From Candidatus Fredericiella danica (GTDB lineage Bacteria; Chloroflexota; Anaerolineae; Caldilineales; Caldilineaceae), in assembly GCA_016713335.1 (NCBI GenBank), contig JADJPH010000019.1, positions 1 through 64,000 of the forward strand: DNA of 64,000 nucleotides, written 5' to 3'. Positions 40,046 to 49,691 of this stretch are shown here, piece after piece (the first letter of the stretch is position 1; every line of letters starts with the position of its first letter). A model generated the notes under the pieces. The model ran no database searches and was not told the DNA's origin. It was given only the letters and a program-made list of their open reading frames with translations. A program made the translations under genes and the position numbers.

Positions 40046-40116
40046 CACCACCCTCACGGGCTGGTGCTCAGACGGTGGGCGGGGGATCACCACCTCACGG
40101 GATGGTGCTCTGACGG
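40046..40116. repeat. Tandem 29-30-base hairpin repeat
   Basis: Copies at 40046-40075 and 40088-40116 share a CACCAC...CTCACGGG...TGGTGCTC.GACGG pattern. Each forms a CACCA/TGGTG hairpin. They follow the 87-base repeats directly. The remaining 40117-40190 holds nothing that I recognise. Confidence 0.6.
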
Positions 40117-40190
40117 AGGTGCGCTGACGGAGCATCAGTGCAAGCGCGGCAACTCGCAGTACAGCAAACAAAACACCTGTTACGAGATAC

Positions 40191-41130
40191 CTACCCTAAC
40201 TCGTCCAGCACCGATTGCGCCAGATCCTGATCCATAAACAGATCCGTAATCAATTTTGTGTGCAAAGCGCCGATGATCGCCTTTGTTTTGTCCATTCCGC
40301 CTGCAACGGCAACTACAGTCTTGACGCGACTCAACTGGTCCAGGGTTGGCCCCAAAATGCGGTCATCCAAATCTGTGCAAATCGGAGCGCCATCCATTCC
40401 GTAATGACGTGCAACCATATCACCTACAGCCCCATAAGTGAGATAGATGCCGACATTGGCCTCGCCGAGATAGACGATCTGACCGGGCACTGCCGGCAGG
40501 GCGCCGATGCCGACTACGGCAATATCCAGCCGCTGCCAGCGATCGGCTACGGCTTTTGCCACCTCATCCGCAAGTAGCGCATCATGCAATTCCTTGGTGC
40601 CAACCATCAGGGGCGCCAGCAAAAAATAGGGAGTTCCGGAGAAGGCGCGCCATCTGCATGACGATCTGATTCATCTGCGAATAAGAACCGGTGAAACTGC
40701 TTTCGCCCAGCAACGGCACCACTTCAATTCGCCTGGGGCGGGATGGCGCAAGCAGATTCACCGCCTCCATGATGCTGCGGCCCCACCCCAGACCGATCAG
40801 ATCGCCATCCTGGAGCCGGTTTTCCAAAAAAACGCAACCGACCCTCCTAGCGAGCGCAATACCAATTCCGGCGCTTGGGTTTGGAATCACATGGACACTA
40901 CGGAGGTGGCTCCGCTCTTTGAGCGCCAATGCCAGGTCTTCGCATTGATCCTTGGGGTTCACAATTTCAATGCGCACAATATTCAGTTCGCGGGCGCGTT
41001 TCAAATAGAGTGCGATGAGCGACCGCGACACGCTCAGTTGGTCAGCAATCTCTTGCTGCGACTTGTTCTCTTCATAGTAGAGTGTCGCCACCTGGACGAG
41101 TGTGGCCATCAGTTCGCTGCTGTCTGTCAT
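40191..41130 (-). CDS. SorC/DeoR-type sugar-binding transcriptional regulator (frameshifted)
   Basis: About 313 residues: an N-terminal helix-turn-helix (ENKSQQEIADQLSVSRSLIA) and a SorC sugar-phosphate-binding domain (GDLIGLGWGRSIMEAVNLLA, DIAVVGIGALPAV, VGDMVARHYGMDG, VAVAGGMDKTKAIIGAL). A frameshift at a T run near 40627 separates the two halves. SorC-type proteins respond to phosphorylated sugars and control polyol or sugar operons. It is the last gene of the minus-strand transporter operon, 15 bases after the ROK kinase, so it probably senses the kinase's product and controls the divergent promoters at 47.3 kb. Confidence 0.85.
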
Positions 41131-41145
41131 GGGGAGGGGTCCGTG

Positions 41146-42177
41146 TTACCCGGTTTCAAGTTCAAGCACGCCCGATCTGATAAATACATCTGCGGCGGCG
41201 CCGTAGAGGGCTGAATTGGGCAGCGACTCCATGACAACCCGCAGGTCGCGTGCTGCCTCAACGGTCATCAGATAGTCGCGGATCTTCCGATTGATCCGCG
41301 GGACGAGTTCGGGATCGCCGTGGGCAACGCCGCCACCCACCACAATCATGTCCAGATCGAGCGTGTTGACGACGCCACCCAGACCGATGGCCACGCGTCG
41401 CACGACCTCGTCGATGATCGCCCGGCACGCTGGATCTCCGGCCGTAGCAGCCTGGAAAACCATGTGCGTCACCACCCGACCATCCGTGCAGATCTGGCTC
41501 AATTCAGGGCTGCGCCCAGCATCTAGCGCCGCCTGTCCGGCGCGCGCAATTGCGGGTCCGGCAACATAGGTCTCAAGACAGCCGCGCCGGCCACAGCCAC
41601 AGGGATAGCCGTCAACCTCGTCAATCGTATTGTGGCCAAAGTTGCCGGCAAAGCCGTGCGTCCCGCCGTAGAGTTTGCCATCCAGAAATAGATAGCCACC
41701 GTAGCCGGTACCGATGGTGCACCAGGCAAAGTAACGCACGCCACGCGCAACGCCCCAGATTGCCTCGGCAAGCGCCGCCATCCGCACGTCGGTGGCGGCA
41801 TAGACCGATAACCCGAAGCGTGCCGCCACCATGGGGCCAAACGGTAGGTACCGCCAATGGAGATTAGGCACCAGCACCGCTTCACCTGTATCAGGGTCGA
41901 TATTCCCACAGATGCTCAACCCAATGCCATCCAGTTGGCCGGGGAGCCGCTGCGCTTCCACAACATGCGGGGCGAATAGTTCAATCAGGCGTGCCGGGTC
42001 AGCGCGCCCATCTTGCCCGAAAGGGACGGGCTGCTTCACGGCGAGTGTGCGCGCCGTGCCGTGGGCGTCGATCACTGCAATCTCCGCCTTGCTACCGCCG
42101 ATATCGATCGCGAGCGCCAGATGCTGGGAACGATCCAACTCGCTTGCGTTGACAGCAGAAGGCAGTTGCTGGCCCAT
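41146..42177 (-). CDS. ROK-family sugar kinase
   Basis: 343 residues. The phosphate loop is LAIDIGGSKAEIAVID (about 22-37). ROK signatures include GTGYGGYLFLDGKLYGG, the catalytic region GFAGNFGHNTID and the zinc-binding CGCGRRGCLE (about 193-202). VVGGGVAHGD is at the C-terminal end. This is an intact ROK kinase, likely phosphorylating glucose, mannose or another imported sugar in the cytoplasm. It lies 12 bases after the second permease gene and 15 bases before the regulator, so it is part of the import operon. The usual E-G-H motif of ROK glucokinases appears here as GNFGH, a variant to note. Confidence 0.87.
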   Translation of the reverse strand: MGQQLPSAVNASELDRSQHLALAIDIGGSKAEIAVIDAHGTARTLAVKQPVPFGQDGRADPARLIELFAPHVVEAQRLPGQLDGIGLSICGNIDPDTGEAVLVPNLHWRYLPFGPMVAARFGLSVYAATDVRMAALAEAIWGVARGVRYFAWCTIGTGYGGYLFLDGKLYGGTHGFAGNFGHNTIDEVDGYPCGCGRRGCLETYVAGPAIARAGQAALDAGRSPELSQICTDGRVVTHMVFQAATAGDPACRAIIDEVVRRVAIGLGGVVNTLDLDMIVVGGGVAHGDPELVPRINRKIRDYLMTVEAARDLRVVMESLPNSALYGAAADVFIRSGVLELETG

Positions 42178-42189
42178 GGATGCGCTGTC

Positions 42190-43225
42190 CTAAGCCTGTG
42201 CTTGCTGCCCCTGGGTGGGGCGGCTTCGTGCGGTCTGCGGTTTGTAGCGCACCTTCTGCGCATCAATGAAGAGCGCAATCAGGATGATCAACCCGCGGAT
42301 GCCGTTGATCCAAAAAGGATTGACATCCATCAGGTTCAACCCATTGTCGACGACCGATAACAACATGACACCGGCAAAGGCGCCCCAAATCGTGCCGACG
42401 CCGCCGGTGAGTGCGACACCGCCGATCACGGCCGCCGCAACCGTCTCCAGCGTCATGCCAGCGCCAAGGTTCGGCACCGACACTTCCAACTTGCCCAGCA
42501 ACATCCATCCGGCCACTGCGGCGAGCAGACCGCTCAACATGTAGGCCCATGTGATCGTCCGTGCCGGGCTAAAGCCGGAGGCGTGCAGCATCGCGATTTC
42601 CGCCGACGGCATATAGTTGGCGGCCAAAGCGGGTGTTTTTGACGACGTAGCTAAAGAACACGAAGAGGATCAGCATGAAAATCACAGATACGGGAAGGAT
42701 CCAAATGCGACCGCCGCCCAACCAGTTGAAAAGGGCCGGCGTGCCGGGCATGATCGCGCCCATGCTGATCACCGTGGCAAGGCCGCGCAGGATCAACTGC
42801 ATCGAGAGCGTGACGATGAAGTTGTTCATGTTCAGACGTGTAATGAAGAAACCGTTGATCCAGCCGACCCCGAGCCCGATGACCATCATCAATGGAATCA
42901 CAATAAACGGTGTGACTTCCCAGCCGATGCCGCCGCGTTGCGCCGTCGCCACTGCGCTGTAAGGCAACATCAACCATGCCGCCAGTACGGTGACCAGGGA
43001 GAGCGTGCCTTCTGCGGACAGGTCGAAGTTGCCGCTCAACAACACAAGCGTCTGCCCGATGGTGAGGACACCCAACACGCTTGCGTGGATGAAAATGTTC
43101 ACCACATTAGAGGGGGCTACATACTTCTCAAGACCGATACGCCAACCAAAGAAAAGGATGACGAGCAGCAAGATGAACCAAATCAGATGATCCAGCACGA
43201 AGCGAGCGAAATTATTGCGCGACAT
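42190..43225 (-). CDS. Sugar ABC transporter permease, RbsC type (frameshifted)
   Basis: A BPD_transp_2 family inner-membrane subunit with about 8-9 hydrophobic segments (for example LDHLIWFILLLVILFFGW, LGVLTIGQTLVLLSGNFDLS). The family EAA-like loop is near GWINGFFITRLNMNNFIVTL. A frameshift near 42592 splits the gene after RQLYAVGGNRDAAR, and the next frame continues GFSPARTITWAYMLSG. GAAGGAGG eight bases before ATG 43225 supports the start. It overlaps the ATPase gene by 14 bases. It pairs with the second permease to form the channel. Confidence 0.87.
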
Positions 43226-44741
43226 TGACCGCGCCTCCTTCGATTGCAATGAGGATATTCTCCGGGGTCGTTCCGGGCGCGCCGACCACAAAGCGCTCCG
43301 TGATATGCCCGCGATACATCACCATGATGGAGTCGCAGACACCTAACAGTTCGCGCACTTCACTTGAAATGATCACGATGCCGACACCCTGCGCTGCCAA
43401 ATCGCTGACAATGCGATAGATGTCAATCTTTGCGTGGACGTCCACACCCTGCGTTGGTTCATGGAGAATCAACACCTGCGGCCTGGTTGTCGCCAGCTTG
43501 GCAAAGACCACCTTTTGCTGATTGCCGCCGCTCAGGAGACTGACTGTCTGCTCTGCGCTAGGGGTGACAATGCCAAGTTGTGTGATATAGTCCTGAACCA
43601 GCTTGCGTTCTTCGTCCTGATTGACAAAGCCAAACGCACGCGCCAGCCGGTGCAATACGGGATAGGTGATGTTTTCACGCACCGGCCGCGCGCCGACAAT
43701 GCCCAATAGATAGCGATCCTGGGGCAGATATGCCAGACCCTGCTCAAACGCAGCCATTGGCGTCATGGCGTTGTACGGCTTACCGCCCAGGGTCACGTCG
43801 CCGGCGCCCATCCGCTGCAAACCGAAGAGACCCTTCGCCAGGGAAGACGCACCACAGCCTTCAAGCCCAGCTATCCCGATCACTTCACCTGCATGTAAAG
43901 TGAAATTGATCTCCTCAAAGTGACCGCGGCGCACCAGGTCTTTCACAACCATCACCTCGGTGCGTTGCGGCGCCTGACTACCCTCGCGGGCGAATTCTTT
44001 GACATCCTCGCCCACCATCAACCGGATCAAGGTAGGGGTATCGAGACCGGCCACATCGCGCGTCTCGACCAGACGGCCATTACGCAACACGGTGACGCGG
44101 TCACAGATCTCGAACACTTCTTCCAGGTGATGCGAGATGTAGATGAAGGCAACGCCGTGGCTCCTCAGCGACCGCACAAATGCAAAGAGACGGTCTACAT
44201 CGGGGCGGGGCAGCGCCGCGGTTGGTTCATCGAGAATGATGAGTTTGGCATTGCTGAAGAGCGCCTTCGCGATGGCGAGCATGGTCTGCTCTGCCACACT
44301 GAGACCCTCGACGCGCGCCCGTACATCCATTTCCAGGCCCAATTGCTTGAGCCGCCGATCCGCTTCGCTGTAAACCTGCCCCCAGTTGACAAAGCCCATC
44401 TTGTTGACCGGCATCATGCCTGCCAGGACATTCTCCGCCACGGTGAGCGGGGTCATCATCGCAATGCGCTGCGGCACATAGGCCACGCCCGAAGCCAGCG
44501 CCTCACGCGGGGTCATGGCCTTGAACTGCGCGCAGGCGATCACGATTGTGCCCTCGTCGGGCTGCTGGATCCCCATCAGCACCGCCATCATGGTCGATTT
44601 TCCGGCGCCATTTTTGCCGACCAGACCATGAATTTCGCCGGGCATGACCGTCAAGTCGACGTCGGCCAGGGCCTGTACGCCCGGAAATGCCTTGCCAATT
44701 CCCCGCATTTCAAGGACCGGGGTTCCTGCTTGACTATCCAT
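43212..44741 (-). CDS. Sugar ABC transporter ATP-binding protein, RbsA/MglA type
   Basis: An intact 509-residue double nucleotide-binding domain protein. Domain 1 has Walker A GLVGKNGAGKST, a degenerate signature LSVAEQTM and Walker B LIILDEPTAALP. Domain 2 has a degenerate Walker A (GLEGCGASSLAKG), a canonical signature LSGGNQQK and a Walker B with His in place of Asp (LILHEPTQGVDV). Asymmetric sites are normal in RbsA/MglA-type importers, but the His substitution is unusual. It energises uptake of a monosaccharide with the two permeases and the lipoprotein binding protein of the same operon. Confidence 0.9.
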   Translation of the reverse strand: MDSQAGTPVLEMRGIGKAFPGVQALADVDLTVMPGEIHGLVGKNGAGKSTMMAVLMGIQQPDEGTIVIACAQFKAMTPREALASGVAYVPQRIAMMTPLTVAENVLAGMMPVNKMGFVNWGQVYSEADRRLKQLGLEMDVRARVEGLSVAEQTMLAIAKALFSNAKLIILDEPTAALPRPDVDRLFAFVRSLRSHGVAFIYISHHLEEVFEICDRVTVLRNGRLVETRDVAGLDTPTLIRLMVGEDVKEFAREGSQAPQRTEVMVVKDLVRRGHFEEINFTLHAGEVIGIAGLEGCGASSLAKGLFGLQRMGAGDVTLGGKPYNAMTPMAAFEQGLAYLPQDRYLLGIVGARPVRENITYPVLHRLARAFGFVNQDEERKLVQDYITQLGIVTPSAEQTVSLLSGGNQQKVVFAKLATTRPQVLILHEPTQGVDVHAKIDIYRIVSDLAAQGVGIVIISSEVRELLGVCDSIMVMYRGHITERFVVGAPGTTPENILIAIEGGAVNVAQ

Positions 44742-44815
44742 GCATCACTTCTCGCCAGTTGTGGATTTCATATTGCTGTTGCCGTCACGCCGCTACTGGT
44801 TGCTAGATTGACCAC

Positions 44816-44855
44816 CGTCATGCGTCATGCGTTACAACACTGGTGACGCATGACG
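44816..44855 (-). repeat. 12-base perfect inverted repeat between permease and ATPase genes
   Basis: CGTCATGCGTCA (44816-44827) and TGACGCATGACG (44844-44855) are exactly complementary around a 16-base loop. It lies in the 137-base gap between the first permease and the ATPase gene. No T run is present, so an mRNA processing or stability stem-loop is more likely than a terminator. Confidence 0.6.
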
Positions 44856-44878
44856 CGCCTAACAATTCACGCACCGAT

Positions 44879-45949
44879 TCAGGTCATGACGGGGTCCTGC
44901 AGCCCGATCGTGTTGCCGGTCAATGCCTTGCGCACGGCGATACGGTGCAGATACCGGACCTTCATGGCATCCAGGAAGACGGCGAAAAGCAGGAGCAGGC
45001 CACGGCTGACTTCGATCCAGAAGGGCGAGACCTGCAGCATATTCAGCCCGGTGTCGAGAATGCCCCACAACAACACGCCGCCAAATGCGCCGATCAGCGT
45101 GCCACGGCCGCCAAAGAGGCTGATACCGCCGATCACCGCGGCCGCCTGCACGGAAAAGATCATGCCGGATCCCATACGGGGTGTTGCACTGTCCATGCGC
45201 CCGGCTTCCAGCAGACCGGCCAGCGCCGCGAAAAGACCGCTGACGATGTACACCAGCAAAATGACGCGCTGAGAGTCGATGCCGGCTGCATCTGCCGCCG
45301 ATCGATTGGAACCCACGGCGTACATGTTGCGGCCAAACCGGCGATAGCGCGTGACCACGTGACTAACGGCAAACATCAAGATCAAAAAGATCGCCGCTGC
45401 CGGGATCGGCAAGAATCTGCCCGTCGCCTGTTGGATGCGCATCACCGAGCCGCTGCCCAAGAAATCGAACAGTTCCGGGAAGAAGCTCGTGCTCTGTCCA
45501 GGCGAAATGGCGTAGGTGACGCCGCGGAGGATCATCAACATGGCCACCGTCACGATAAAATTGTTCATTTTGAACTTTGTGATCAGCGTGCCGTTGATCC
45601 AACCGATTGCGCAGCCCAACACAATCATGACGGCGATGGCAATGAGTGGATTCACCTCCCACCCGAGGCCGCCGTTTACTGTCGAGGCAATCATGAGCCC
45701 GCCCACCATGGCCGTGAGCCCCATCGTTGATTCCGACGACAGGTCGAAATTTCCGGTGATGAGCGTAAAGGACTGGCCGATGACCAGCAGCCCAAGCGCC
45801 GCCACGCGCACCAGCAGGTTCACCATGTTAAAAGGCGTCAGGAATTTGTCCGACAGGAGCGAAAAAACGATCAAGGCCACCAAGACGAGCACCCAGATCA
45901 AATTTTCGACCAGGAACACGAAAAGGTTGCCTGAATTGACTTTGCTCAT
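44879..45949 (-). CDS. Sugar ABC transporter permease, RbsC type
   Basis: An intact permease of about 356 residues with many transmembrane segments (LVENLIWVLVLVALIVFSLL, LLVIGQSFTLITGNFDLSSE, IAIAVMIVLGCAIGWING) and the family loop ITKFKMNNFIVTVAMLMILR. I chose ATG 45949 (MSKVNSGNLF), because the longer reading starts in the palindrome downstream of the binding-protein gene. It is paralogous to the other permease of the operon, implying a heterodimeric channel. It is separated from the binding protein by a 32-base palindrome. Confidence 0.88.
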   Translation of the reverse strand: MSKVNSGNLFVFLVENLIWVLVLVALIVFSLLSDKFLTPFNMVNLLVRVAALGLLVIGQSFTLITGNFDLSSESTMGLTAMVGGLMIASTVNGGLGWEVNPLIAIAVMIVLGCAIGWINGTLITKFKMNNFIVTVAMLMILRGVTYAISPGQSTSFFPELFDFLGSGSVMRIQQATGRFLPIPAAAIFLILMFAVSHVVTRYRRFGRNMYAVGSNRSAADAAGIDSQRVILLVYIVSGLFAALAGLLEAGRMDSATPRMGSGMIFSVQAAAVIGGISLFGGRGTLIGAFGGVLLWGILDTGLNMLQVSPFWIEVSRGLLLLFAVFLDAMKVRYLHRIAVRKALTGNTIGLQDPVMT

Positions 45950-46021
45950 GCCATTTCCAGATTTCGTAACAATTGGAGTTCGATCGACAGGAGGTGGATG
46001 GTCGCAACCAGCCACATGGAT

Positions 46022-46053
46022 GGGTGGATGCAGAGCCGGCTCTGCATCCACCC
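46022..46053 (-). repeat. 32-base perfect palindrome after the binding-protein gene
   Basis: GGGTGGATGCAGAGCC (46022-46037) is exactly complementary to 46038-46053. It lies between the binding protein stop (46073-46075) and the permease start (45949). No T run follows on either strand. In ABC importer operons such stem-loops shield the binding-protein mRNA from 3' decay and let it be made in excess. Confidence 0.7.
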
Positions 46054-46072
46054 TTTCAACATTCAGGAACGC

Positions 46073-47151
46073 TTACTTGACGGCATTACCCCACAGGGCG
46101 GGGTTGTCAACGTTGTCCTTGGAGACCGAATTTGTCGCAAGGTTCAACATCAGACCAGTGTCGGACTTGACGATCGTGGCAGGCGACCATGGTGCGCCTT
46201 CCTGGTCACGGTGCCTTCTTCGATCGTGCCACCGGCGAACTCGATCGCTATGTAGTCGGCCAGCACAACGCCAAAGTCCGGAATCGGTTGGCTGGAAGCC
46301 TGGTCAGAGTAACCATCACGGATCGACTGCAGTGCATCGGCGCAACCATCGACGCCGGCCAGGAAGATATGACCCTCTTCACCGGCCTTGACCTTCTTAC
46401 CCAATTGCTCAAGTGCTGCAGTGACTGGCACCGTGCCCACACAGTCGGAGTGCATGTAGATGCCATCCACCGGCTCAGCGGCAACGACGTCCAGCGTATT
46501 CTGCGAGAACTTTGCAGCGTCCCAGTCGGTGGGCTTCGAAATGATCTTGATGTTGGGGTACTCCTTCATCACATCATTGAAACCGCCGCCGCGTAGTTGC
46601 GCCACGTTCTGACCCAGATTGCCTTGCAGTTCAAGCACAGTGCCCTTGGGCTCGCCATACTTTTCGGTCAGCAATGCAACCATCGCCTCGGCGGATTGCT
46701 TGCCGGCCAGATAGTTGTCCGACTGCACCGTCATGTTGATTTCGCAGCCGATCGGCGCGCGGTCGATGGTGTAGAACGGAATGCCCGCATCTTTGGCTTT
46801 CTTGACCGCAGCACAGATCGCCTGGCTGTCGACCGGCACCGTCACGATAGCATTGACGCCAGAGGCGATGAAGTCGTCGATCTGGTTGGCCTGAGCGGAC
46901 GCATCGAAGTTCGCATTGTTGCTGACGAATTCCCAGCCCTGGTTCTTGGCGCCGAGTTCCATGCCGGCCATGATGCCACCCTGGCCGCCGCTCAACTCAG
47001 GGGCGCCGTAGCCAATTGTGATCTTCTCGCCAGCAGCTTCTTCGCCAGCCGCTGGTGTCGCCGGCGCGGCGCCGGGCGCCACGGCAGTGCATGCACTCAG
47101 AACAAGCGAAAACAGGACGCCAAAAACGAGAAGCAGCGCTACTTTTTTCAT
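46073..47151 (-). CDS. Sugar ABC transporter substrate-binding lipoprotein (frameshifted)
   Basis: A Peripla_BP_4-type protein. The signal peptide MKKVALLLVFGVLFSLVLSA ends at a lipobox Cys (LSAC), and the fold begins after a short Ala/Gly-rich linker. VNAIVTVPVDSQAICAAVK, AGIPFYTIDRAPIGCEI and GIYMHSDCVGTVPVTAAL mark a ribose/rhizopine-like domain pair. GGGAG six bases before the ATG supports the start. A frameshift near 46200 removes the normal end. The next frame restores GAPWSPATIVKSDTGLMLNL and a stop at 46073-46075. It is the first gene of the import operon. The ligand is unknown, and a pentose or branched pentose would fit the neighbourhood. Confidence 0.85.
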
Positions 47152-47306
47152 TTTTTTCTCCCATTGGAACTGAAGTACGGTTGACTGAAAACACGCGTTG
47201 AAGTGGACGAACGGCAGACAGAGCGCGTCAAATACCGGCGCCTGGCATTGTCCCAAGCTGAGGTAGTGCCCGCGCGAATCTAGATTTGTATGCTGGACTA
47301 TTGCCG

Positions 47307-47335
47307 ATCCTAGCACATGTGGTGACATATGTCAA
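47307..47335 (-). promoter_or_regulatory. Promoter of the sugar import operon with palindromes in the spacer
   Basis: Minus strand: TTGACA (47330-47335), a 17-base spacer and TAGGAT (47307-47312). The spacer and -35 box contain CACATGTG (47314-47321) and GACATATGTC (47324-47333), both perfect palindromes and likely repressor sites. Confidence 0.75.
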
Positions 47336-47381
47336 TAGCAAATTACAATGGCGTGAACCTCCAAAAATTCGAATAGGGGGC

Positions 47382-47410
47382 TTGACAGCGCGCTTTGTTG
47401 GGTGTATGTT
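47382..47410 (+). promoter_or_regulatory. Promoter of the long catabolic operon
   Basis: TTGACA (47382-47387), a 17-base spacer and TATGTT (47405-47410). The -35 box is 46 bases from the divergent import promoter, so one regulator could control both. The rest of the 392-base gap (47152-47543) holds no gene that I recognise. Confidence 0.6.
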
Positions 47411-47543
47411 TTTGGTGCGAGGACAGACGTATGAGGTATGACCACTTGGTCTGTCGGCTCTCCAAAACTTGCCTTGACCCAACAGAGTCCAGTTCATAGC
47501 ACCCGGCGTCGAACCGTTCGCCGGGCGAGAGAAGGGTTGCCCC

Positions 47544-48501
47544 ATGGTGATTCCGCGCAACGCTGCTCGAAATGTATCGCCGGATGGTCCGCATCCGCGA
47601 GTTCGAAACTGCCGCAAGCGACCTATTCCGCCGCGGCGCCGTCAAAGGAACTGTGCACCCGTATATCGGTCAGGAGGCCTCCGGTGTCGGCGTCTGCCTG
47701 GCGCTGCGCCAGGACGACCTGATTGCCGGGACGCATCGCAGCCATGGTCACAACATCGCCAAGGGTGCCGATCCCGCCAAGATGATGGCCGAAATCCTGG
47801 GTCGAGAAACCGGGTACTGCAAGGGCCGCGGTGGTTCCATGCATATTGCCGCCTTTGAAACCGGCAGCCTGGGTGCGCTCGCAGTTGTCGGTTCAGGCAT
47901 TCCTCTCGCGGTGGGCGCCGGTCTTGCCTTCAAGCTGCGCCACGAAGATCGGGTGGCCGTTCCTTTCACCGGTGAAGGCGGCACGAACACCGGCAACTGG
48001 CATGAAAGCGTGAATATGGCGGCCATCTGGAGCCTGCCCGTGGTGTTTGTGCTCGAAAACAACCACTATGCCGTTTCCACCAAAGTTGACGATGTCATCA
48101 AGATCAAAGACTTATCGGAGCGCGCCCGCGCCTATGGCATCCCGGGCGTGTGCGTCGATGGTTTTGATGTGGTGGCCGTCTATGAAGCGGCTGTCGAGGC
48201 AGTGGCACGCGCCCGGCGCGGGGAAGGTCCGACCCTGTTGGTCACTGAATGCTACCGGCTGGAAGGTCACTATGCCGGCGAGCCGGAAGTCTATCGCACG
48301 CGCGACGAGGTCAAGGAACAGTGGAAGCGAGAACCATTGGCCCGTTTTCGCGCGGATGCAACCGGCGCAGGCTGGTTAGCGAATGCCGATCTGGACGCCA
48401 TCGACGTTGAAGTCAAGCAGGAGATCGCCGCTGCCGTCGAGTTTGCAAAGAACAGCCCGGCGCCTGACCCGGCGACTGCCATGGACTACATCTATGCATA
48501 A
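47544..48501 (+). CDS. Thiamine-dependent dehydrogenase E1 alpha subunit (set 2), frameshifted at the N-terminus
   Basis: A paralogue of the set 1 protein. It has MYRRMVRIREFETAASDLFR, GTHRSHGHNIAKGADP, KGRGGSMHIAA and AVSTKVDDVIKI. In the TPP motif the Asp of GDG is replaced by Glu (GEGGTNTG, near 47970), while the ENNHYAVS end is kept. ATG 47544 begins MVIPR, and one base shift near 47560 joins it to TLLEMYRRM. E1alpha proteins in the acetoin dehydrogenase branch also have this size. It is the first gene of the long operon. The E2 and E1beta genes follow, so a full second complex apart from E3 is present. Confidence 0.83.
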
Positions 48502-48530
48502 CCCCTGCTGTCCGCGCATAACGAGCCAGC

Positions 48531-48556
48531 GCCACCCAGTTCTACGCACGGGTGGC
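48531..48556 (+). repeat. Hairpin immediately before the E1 beta ribosome binding site
   Basis: GCCACCC (48531-48537) pairs with GGGTGGC (48550-48556), directly adjacent to the Shine-Dalgarno AAGGAG (48557-48562). It may tune translation of the second E1beta gene. Confidence 0.45.
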
Positions 48557-48571
48557 AAGGAGAATGATTGA

Positions 48572-49651
48572 ATGTCTACTGCATCAGAACGCGATGCCGT
48601 TTCCCTTACCGGTTCCAAGCCCACGTTATCGCCAGAATTGATCGTGCAGGTTGCGGAGGTCGCGCCAGCCCGAGATCTGACCTATCAAGAGGCAGTCCGT
48701 GAAGCGCTCCGTGAAGCAATGGTGCGCGATCCAGCGGTGTTTGTGATGGGCGAAGACATTGGGAAACACGGCGGTGCATTTGGCGTGACGCGTACCTTGT
48801 TCGACCAATTTGGACCGGATCGCATCATTAACACCCCGATCAGCGAAAACACGATCGTCGGCGCCGGGACCGGCGCCGCACTGGTTGGGATGCGCCCTGT
48901 CATGGAGATCATGTTTGTCGACTTCTCTGGCCTGGCGATGGATCAGATCTGCACGCAGGCCGCCAAACTGCGGTTGATGACGGGCGGCCAGGTCAAGGTG
49001 CCCTGGGTGCTTCGCATGCCGCAAGGCGGCGGCGCCGGCAAAAGCATCGCTGCGCAGCATTCGCAAAGTCTGGAAGTGTGGTTTGCACACATTCCTGGCT
49101 TGAAGGTGGTGTTGCCCTCGACGCCCTACGACGCCAAAGGCTTGCTCACGGCCGCCATCCAAGATGACAACCCGGTGATCTTTCTGGAGCAGAAGTTTCT
49201 GTACTCGTTTCGCGGCGCCGTCCCAGAGGGCGAATATAGCCTGCCCCTCGGCGTCTGTGACATCAAGCGTTCCGGTCGTGATGTCACCGTCATTGCCAGT
49301 GGCTTGATGGTTTGGTATGCGATGCTCGCCGCCAAGATCCTCGCGCCGGAAGGCATCGATGTCGAGGTGGTCGATGTGCAAACGATCAGCCCCCTGGATC
49401 GCGCCACCATCGGCCGGTCTGCGCGCAAGACGGGGCGCGTGGTGGTCGTGGCTGAGGCGTGCAAAAGCTATGGACCCACCGGCGAATGGGCCATATCCGC
49501 CATGGAAGAGGCTTTCGAGTACCTGCGTGCGCCCATCGTGCGCGTGACGGGCCGTGATACGCCGATCCCTTTCGCGGACAGCATCGAGAAGGGTGTCTGG
49601 CCCGAGACGGAAGACATCGTCGCCGCAATTCGCAGCACCATGGCGTGGTAA
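48572..49651 (+). CDS. Thiamine-dependent dehydrogenase E1 beta subunit (set 2)
   Basis: An intact 359-residue protein with an extra N-terminal 35 residues (MSTASERDAVSLTGSKPTLS) compared with set 1. Family features are LTYQEAVREALREAMVRDPA, MGEDIGKHGGAFGVTRTLF, NTPISENTIVGAGTGAALVG, IAAQHSQSLEVWFAHIPGLK and VVDVQTISPLDRATIG. AAGGAG nine bases upstream sets the start, with a hairpin before it. It forms alpha2beta2 with the gene upstream. It differs clearly from set 1, so the two complexes are probably not recent duplicates and may have different substrates. Confidence 0.88.
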   Translation: MSTASERDAVSLTGSKPTLSPELIVQVAEVAPARDLTYQEAVREALREAMVRDPAVFVMGEDIGKHGGAFGVTRTLFDQFGPDRIINTPISENTIVGAGTGAALVGMRPVMEIMFVDFSGLAMDQICTQAAKLRLMTGGQVKVPWVLRMPQGGGAGKSIAAQHSQSLEVWFAHIPGLKVVLPSTPYDAKGLLTAAIQDDNPVIFLEQKFLYSFRGAVPEGEYSLPLGVCDIKRSGRDVTVIASGLMVWYAMLAAKILAPEGIDVEVVDVQTISPLDRATIGRSARKTGRVVVVAEACKSYGPTGEWAISAMEEAFEYLRAPIVRVTGRDTPIPFADSIEKGVWPETEDIVAAIRSTMAW

Positions 49652-49691
49652 CCCAACCGGCCAATCGGCACTTGAGAAGGGCGCAATCCTT

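Noticed and set aside
39623..40190. CRISPR array
   Set aside because: The repeats are only two near-identical copies of 87 bases with similar intervening sequence, and there are no cas genes.
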